The notes below the pieces were generated by a model. That model made no database searches. It saw only the letters and a list, made by a program, of their open reading frames with translations, and was not told the origin of the DNA. From Cephalothrix spiralis (taxonomy: Eukaryota; Nemertea; Palaeonemertea; Archinemertea; Cephalotrichidae), in the NCBI GenBank assembly GCA_032353305.1, contig JAUCNG010411137.1, positions 1-10,284 of the forward strand: 10,284 bases of DNA, in the 5' to 3' direction. This document shows positions 6,520 to 10,284 of this stretch, piece by piece. Position 1 is the first letter of the stretch, and the number at the start of each line of letters is the position of its first letter. A program made the position numbers and the translations under genes.

Positions 6520-6815
6520 CACAATTGGACGGTTAAATTGGTACGTCGAAGTAAAAACCCAAAATATTAACATGGGTAGTTAATTATCAAAAAATTTGCG
6601 TTATTATTGCGTTATGACGTCATCAATATTTGTTAACATACTTAAAATGACGTCATAACGCAATAATTACACAAATATTTCGATAACTAACCACCCATGT
6701 TAATTATGTTAACATTGTGGATTTCAAATATGCAATCCGTTTTATTGTAACTTTAACCAATTTTGCTGTACTGATAGGGATTAATTTGACGTACCAATTT
6801 AACCGTCCAATTGTG
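6520..6815. mobile_element. 296-bp TA-flanked palindromic MITE (Tc1/mariner-like)
   Basis: The tips CACAATTGGACGGTTAAATT (6520-6539) and AATTTAACCGTCCAATTGTG (6796-6815) are exact inverses; the match extends through GGTACGTC. Both ends are bordered by TA (6518-6519 and 6816-6817). Inner arms pair TTAACATGGGTAGTTA (from 6568) with TAACCACCCATGTTAA, and TGCGTTATGACGTCAT (about 6608-6623) with ATGACGTCATAACGCA (about 6647-6662). TA flanks with long inverted repeats fit the Tc1/mariner superfamily (known TA target preference). It has no coding capacity. An asymmetric block of about 75 bases (about 6705-6780) breaks the right half. Confidence 0.85.
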
Positions 6816-7010
6816 TATATGTAGAATATGTACAAGTTCTATACATATAGCTGAAAGAGAGTCCTTGGGAACCCAAGTCCACTGATACAGGAGAAACACA
6901 TTTTTAATATTCAACAATATAGTTCACCTAGTACGCCCACGTGTTCGCACGTACGCATCGTCAGGTTGTCAAATATCAAATAGCATATATTTATGTTTTC
7001 TCATTTTCAG
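6816..7010 (+). other. End of intron 3
   Basis: This is the intron tail from the TA flank to acceptor TCATTTTCAG. It includes the third copy of the ACGTACGCATC motif (6949-6959). Nothing else is recognisable. Confidence 0.4.
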
Positions 7011-7133
7011 AGAATACACGAAGAGTTATCGAGGTTAACTTCCGTGCAAAAAAATGTTAGGGACAAAGAGAGAGTTTTATACAAAAAGATGTTAGGGACC
7101 GAAAATGATACCCCTGTCCAGAAAAAAGAAAAG
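7011..7133 (+). CDS. FKBP8: FKBP8-like protein, exon d (post-TPR helix)
   Basis: This exon of 123 bases (41 codons, phase 0 at both ends) lies between acceptor TCATTTTCAG and donor GTAAGA. It reads RIHEELSRLTSVQKNVRDKE then RVLYKKMLG and a polar tail ending VQKKEK. The IHxELxxL and LYxKMLG words are the extension that follows the last TPR in FKBP8 and related large FKBPs, and they make the FKBP8 assignment more convincing than TPRs alone would. In known FKBP8 a short linker and a C-terminal membrane anchor follow, so at least one more exon is needed. Inside the exon ATGTTAGGGAC occurs twice (7054 and 7089) in different frames, probably by chance. Confidence 0.87.
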
Positions 7134-7894
7134 GTAAGATTCCATAATTGATATTGCTGATAATTTTTGGCGCAGCAGAACGTCTTCAAATACATGATAA
7201 CACGAATGATGTACGGTCAATCGCATTGCATTGACATTAAAATCGAGTCTACAATTCGTTCGAGGGTCGCAAAATTTGGTTATTGTACCGAGGGGCCAGA
7301 ATCCATTTCGATACCCTACGTTTATTAGTATATTCATCTACACTCAGGCACGATTCAAGCCAAATCCCATTGACTTTTCATTTTAAAATCAACACAAGTT
7401 TGATTAGTTCGCGGATTAGTATAACAAAACGTATATTGTTCCACGTTAACTTCGTCAAATTTTACGTATTGCCGATACAGGATATTGATCGCCAATACAA
7501 AGGTATCCTTTCAGTAGCGATATCAATTGTGTTCAGTCAGGCAACCGACGAATTAAATGGCGTTCTATTGTCGGTCCCGGATATACTAAAATTCAATGCA
7601 GAATTTTAATAGGACTGTATTGAACGAGGTATATTTAAATATACTATTCACGGATCCATCGTCTACGACATGAAAATAAAAAAAATCTCCGCCCGCTGAT
7701 AGTTTTTTTCCTAGACATCAATTGAAAAAAGTATGTTAAAAAAAATCCATTTGGAACAGGTATCAAAATGTAGAGTTCAATATTCATATATTTATCATCA
7801 TAAAAAATAAGGTCAAATTATATTCTATTGTTTTTGCGACGCATTTTTATGATTCTATCTTACTACCCTTCTTGTTTTTCATTCACTCGACATA
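7134..7894 (+). other. Intron 4, first part, no recognised feature
   Basis: From donor GTAAGA to the mariner-like MITE I see no repeat or exon. A 108-codon open + frame ends at 7609 (TAA) with an ATG at 7283. It lies wholly in the intron and has no domain, signal or repeat that I recognise, and opposite-strand frames overlap it. I therefore treat it as chance or decayed transposon sequence rather than a gene. Confidence 0.4.
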
Positions 7895-8424
7895 CAGGAT
7901 GTCCCAATATCATGGAAAACAGCCAGATTACGTCATATTGTGACTTAATGAGTTGACCCCATCGCTGCTAGTGATCACTAGAGAGATCATGGTCTTCTCT
8001 TTTAAATAAAATAAATTTGGTGCAAATCTGTCTAACAACTGAGTTACATAAATTTCTCCAAAAGACCAAAAGTTAAATTTCCCCAAAAGAACGTCTTTTC
8101 TCGGAAATGTGATTCTCGGAAATGTGATTTTTTATGACTTTTTAATTTTAAAATTTTCTTATTCAAATGTTAATGAAGAAAATTTTTATTAAAAATTGAG
8201 ATAAATTTAAGAGTGATTTAGTATGGGATTAAGGGTGGAGAAAATGAAACCAGAGGTTCTTCGGAAGAATCAGCGTAGTTCCCTTTAGTTATGAACCGAT
8301 CTGCACCAAATTTGTTTTATTCAGAAGAGATGACCAAATATATATTTTTTGCAATTATTATAATAAATAATTAAGTCACAATATGACGTAAACTTGCTGT
8401 TATACATTTTATTGGAACACCCTG
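7895..8424. mobile_element. 530-bp mariner-like MITE in intron 4
   Basis: The left tip CAGGATGTCCCAATATCATG (7895) and the inverse of the right tip, CAGGGTGTTCCAATAAAATG, match at most positions. The arms share the exact block TTACGTCATATTGTGACTTA (7929-7948 and the inverse at about 8373-8392), and further in AAATTTGGTGCA (8026) with TGCACCAAATTT (to 8314). TA borders both ends (7893-7894 and 8425-8426). CAGGGTGTCCC-type tips with TA duplication are common among mariner-like elements. The centre holds a 15-bp direct repeat, TCTCGGAAATGTGAT, at about 8099-8128. No transposase is present. Confidence 0.85.
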
Positions 8425-8867
8425 TATATTGTCTTTGGACCTCTTCCGTAATACAATGTATCTGCATTTCGTAATTCGAAGTTATCTTACCCATCGGGAA
8501 TTAATGATGCAAATATGAAAAAGGGATTGGGCGTGTGCATTCTTCAAACATTTATTTCAAATCAATAAAATGTTTTCCCCAGGCAAAAAATTGCATACGT
8601 GAATGTTTAGAAAATTGAACCACAGCAGTGGTAACGTTTATACTTGTCTTTATATGACACGGTTGTAATGTTGCAAATAAGTGACCAAAGTACCTTCAGG
8701 CTAAGGCCAGATCAAAATATTTTCCCAGTGATCTAACACGGTGCCTCTTAAGGACGATTAGATCGAAAAAGTTAGGCCCTCGTTCAAATTTTGGGAAATG
8801 AGAGATACATAATTAGGGTCCTTAAAACTGCTTCCAACGTGTTACTTTCCTTATTTAGGAAACTTTT
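8425..8867 (+). other. Intron 4, middle part, no recognised feature
   Basis: This AT-rich intron sequence lies between two MITEs. A good acceptor-like site TGTTTTCCCCAG ends at 8582 and would open a tiny 11-codon phase-0 exon ending in TGA at 8616-8618. It has no family resemblance and is listed only as an alternative end for the FKBP8-like gene. Confidence 0.35.
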
Positions 8868-9130
8868 AGGGTTGCGCATGCGCAAATCGAAAAAATAATA
8901 GCGAATTTCGGAACAATAGGGGCATATAGAGATAAAAACACAATGTTCCGTGTTTGAACATGGGGCATGTTTCTATCTATCCACAATACACTTAAATGGT
9001 CTAAAACAAGTCGTTAATCGAGTTATTGAGGTAAAATTGGGCAATTTTGACTCTTAATAACTCGGTAACGGCTGATTTTACGTCATATAATTGTATTACA
9101 GACAGATAGAAACATGCCCCTATTGTTCTG
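8868..9130. mobile_element. Foldback element, family A copy 2, in intron 4
   Basis: This is a second copy of the intron-1 family. Shared blocks include CGAATTTCGGAACAATAG (8902 here, 3404 there), GGCATGTTTCTATCT, and on the right GGCTGATTTTACGTCATATA (9069 here, 3547 there). Inverted arms: GAACAATAGG with CCCCTATTGTTC (9116-9127), and GTTAATCGAGTTATT (9013) with AATAACTCGGTAAC (9056-9069). Relative to copy 1 the left arm carries about 43 extra bases bounded by GGGGCAT (8919-8925 and 8962-8968). The palindrome TGCGCATGCGCA (8873-8884) marks its outer left arm. No target duplication was found. The arms of the two copies have diverged considerably. Confidence 0.75.
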
Positions 9131-9439
9131 GAATCCATAGTAATTTTTAAGCACTCTAATAGATGGAGGACGAAATGAAATAACTACATAATTAGGCCGT
9201 CTTTCACGAGATTATTCCAGCAAGCTTTTTATTTCAGGTTTAAATAAAATTTTGCCAAATTATTTTCATGAGGGGATCCATCTCAAATTAGCTTAGACTT
9301 TTTATCAGTTTATCACATACCCGATACATCGAAGAACATGACATCGCAGTCTAGTTATATCACGATGAAAAAACTTTCTTTTCAATTAAGTTTTAGAATA
9401 TAATTTACTTTTATATTGAGTTTTGATGTTATATTGCAG
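9131..9439 (+). other. End of intron 4
   Basis: This is AT-rich sequence up to the acceptor TTATATTGCAG used by the doubtful terminal exon. No repeat is recognised. The distance from exon d (2.3 kb) makes this the longest visible intron. Confidence 0.35.
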
Positions 9440-9610
9440 GGCGATGATGTGAGTACGGTGCAATCTACGTTATTAATAAATTTATTAGTAGTTTTGATTA
9501 TAATTAAAGAAGCAGTGGTGGTGGAAAGGGGAAGCATCTTGTCCCCAAGGGTAGTTTCGATTTATCCTAATCTTTACGTAATAAATTTTGAAGGCGAATC
9601 TCAAAATTAA
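9440..9610 (+). CDS. FKBP8: Possible terminal exon of the FKBP8-like gene (weak tail anchor)
   Basis: After acceptor ATATTGCAG the frame that continues exon d in phase 0 stays open for 56 codons and stops at TAA (9608-9610). It starts GDDVSTVQSTLLINLLVVLI and ends EGESQN. The run LLINLLVVLIII is a hydrophobic stretch of only 12-13 residues, extendable past KEA to VVV, so it could act as a tail anchor as expected in FKBP8. Against this, it lacks the Trp-rich pre-anchor and the very short lumenal tail of known FKBP8, and 33 polar or mixed residues follow. A consensus donor GTGAGT sits at 9449, so the real exon could be only 9 bases, or another terminal exon may lie beyond 10284. I rate it as plausible but unproven. 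Confidence 0.4.
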   Translation, partial: GDDVSTVQSTLLINLLVVLIIIKEAVVVERGSILSPRVVSIYPNLYVINFEGESQN

Positions 9611-10284
9611 GGAGCACTGCGTAGGAGTATGTTTTGGATATAACTTAAGCCCCAAACAGGGTATTTTGATGAACAAAACATTAATTTTTTGCACTTTCGT
9701 TTATACATTAACTTGCGCGATGTGAAGTGTTTCCGCATCGAGTAACTTCTTGTTTATCAGGCTACAAACGATGTTCAAACTTTGAAATTATAGGGCCCTG
9801 GAATTCCTTGAATATTAGGAAATAGTCCTGAAAAATGTACTCTTCATTTCATTTTCGTTTTAAAACAATTATTTTCGCCTCGCTTCGCTTGGCACATTTC
9901 TTACCTGTAATTCTCTTGCGTGTGTGTGAGTGGAAATGGCCATCCAACCCTGCCTTACAAACATGAAGTTATGAACCCTGCCCTCTACCTCTAATATAAA
10001 AAAAACTTCGTGCTTCTGTTGGCATTGGCTTTTAGAACCACGCAAAATGCCTAATTGCGGACCCAGCTCTCCCCAAAAGACCCGCCCACCGCACGCTAAG
10101 TTTGGCCTTCGGCAACTTAGCCACATTTATTCTCTCTCTTTCCGCCACCACTGTAAAGAATGATTATAAACTTAAATTATCATTTGATTTGGAATTGGTA
10201 GACTGGTTTTGATTAGCGATTAACCAAGTATTCAAACAATCAATAGAGATACAGTAGTCTGTACATTTTGACTAATAAACTTAT
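9611..10284 (+). other. Possible 3' UTR or downstream sequence
   Basis: If the terminal exon is right, this is its 3' UTR. From about 9875 to 10140 the sequence is richer in C and G than its surroundings and begins CGCCTCGCTTCGCTTGG, which could be an unrecognised repeat. A minus-strand 85-codon frame across it lacks protein-like features. CTAAGTT (10096-10102) and AACTTAG (10114-10120) form a small hairpin with GCC/GGC inside. No further FKBP8-like exon is recognised. Confidence 0.35.
10274..10279 (+). promoter_or_regulatory. Candidate AATAAA polyadenylation signal
   Basis: This is the first canonical AATAAA after the TAA at 9608-9610, lying 664 bases downstream and just inside the window edge. 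It could end the FKBP8-like transcript, but the cleavage region is outside the window, and AATAAA is common in AT-rich DNA. Confidence 0.35.

Noticed and set aside
7054-7099. ATGTTAGGGAC direct repeat in exon d as an insertion footprint
   Set aside because: The copies are 35 bases apart in different frames, and both surrounding protein segments match the family, so chance is simpler.
7283-7609. 108-codon + frame in intron 4 as a separate gene
   Set aside because: It is the longest intronic frame, but it shows no motif, signal peptide or membrane segment I can defend; opposite-strand frames overlap it. It could be decayed transposon coding sequence.
9926-9958. TGG AAA TGG after GTGAG as the Trp-rich FKBP8 pre-anchor
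   Set aside because: WKW resembles the family's linker, but the acceptor is poor, no hydrophobic anchor follows, and TGA comes 11 codons later.
9869-10126. 85-codon minus-strand gene
   Set aside because: The sequence reads like repeat or UTR DNA; no domain, no family resemblance, and no splice or promoter evidence.

Overview
The window looks like metazoan nuclear DNA, most likely from an invertebrate. It is AT-rich, has spliced genes with GT-AG introns, and is packed with small inverted-repeat transposons. A mollusc or other lophotrochozoan is a reasonable guess from the style of the repeats, but nothing here proves a taxon. There are no bacterial operons, CRISPR arrays or phage-like genes.

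There are two gene fragments, both on the + strand. (1) Positions 3-692 hold the C-terminal part of a kelch beta-propeller protein, probably of the BTB-kelch (KLHL) type. It is uninterrupted by introns and enters from the left edge. (2) Positions 3025-7133 hold four consecutive coding exons of an FKBP8-like (FKBP38) TPR protein, and a fifth, doubtful terminal exon lies at 9440-9610. The exons join in one frame to give two exact 34-residue TPR repeats followed by the family's IHxEL...LYxKMLG helix. The FKBP8 exons for the PPIase domain and first TPR are absent to the left. Either the kelch gene sits inside a large FKBP8 intron, or the exons form a partial copy.

Most of the rest is transposon-derived, and nearly all of it is non-autonomous foldback (MITE-like) DNA. 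Left of the FKBP8 exons are a 538-bp CG-rich element (999-1536), a possible SINE remnant (about 1787-2075), a 189-bp element with a perfect 9-bp target duplication (2242-2430), and a 30-bp tandem repeat (2701-2790). Intron 1 holds a tRNA-like SINE head joined to a 490-bp foldback (3171-3716), a 206-bp hairpin (3740-3945) and a 95-bp foldback (4438-4532). Intron 3 holds a tandem pair of foldbacks (about 6329-6517 and 6520-6815), flanked by copies of a GATGCGTACGT motif. Intron 4 holds a 530-bp mariner-like MITE (7895-8424) and a second copy of the intron-1 foldback family (8868-9130).

The two genes have no evident joint function: kelch-like proteins are often CUL3 substrate adaptors, and FKBP8 is a membrane-anchored TPR co-chaperone. 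I see no convincing new biological system. The points most worth checking are the gene arrangement, the unusual FKBP8 C-terminus, and palindromes of one family flanking three symmetric exons. TGACGTCA (CRE-like) sites also recur inside unrelated MITEs.
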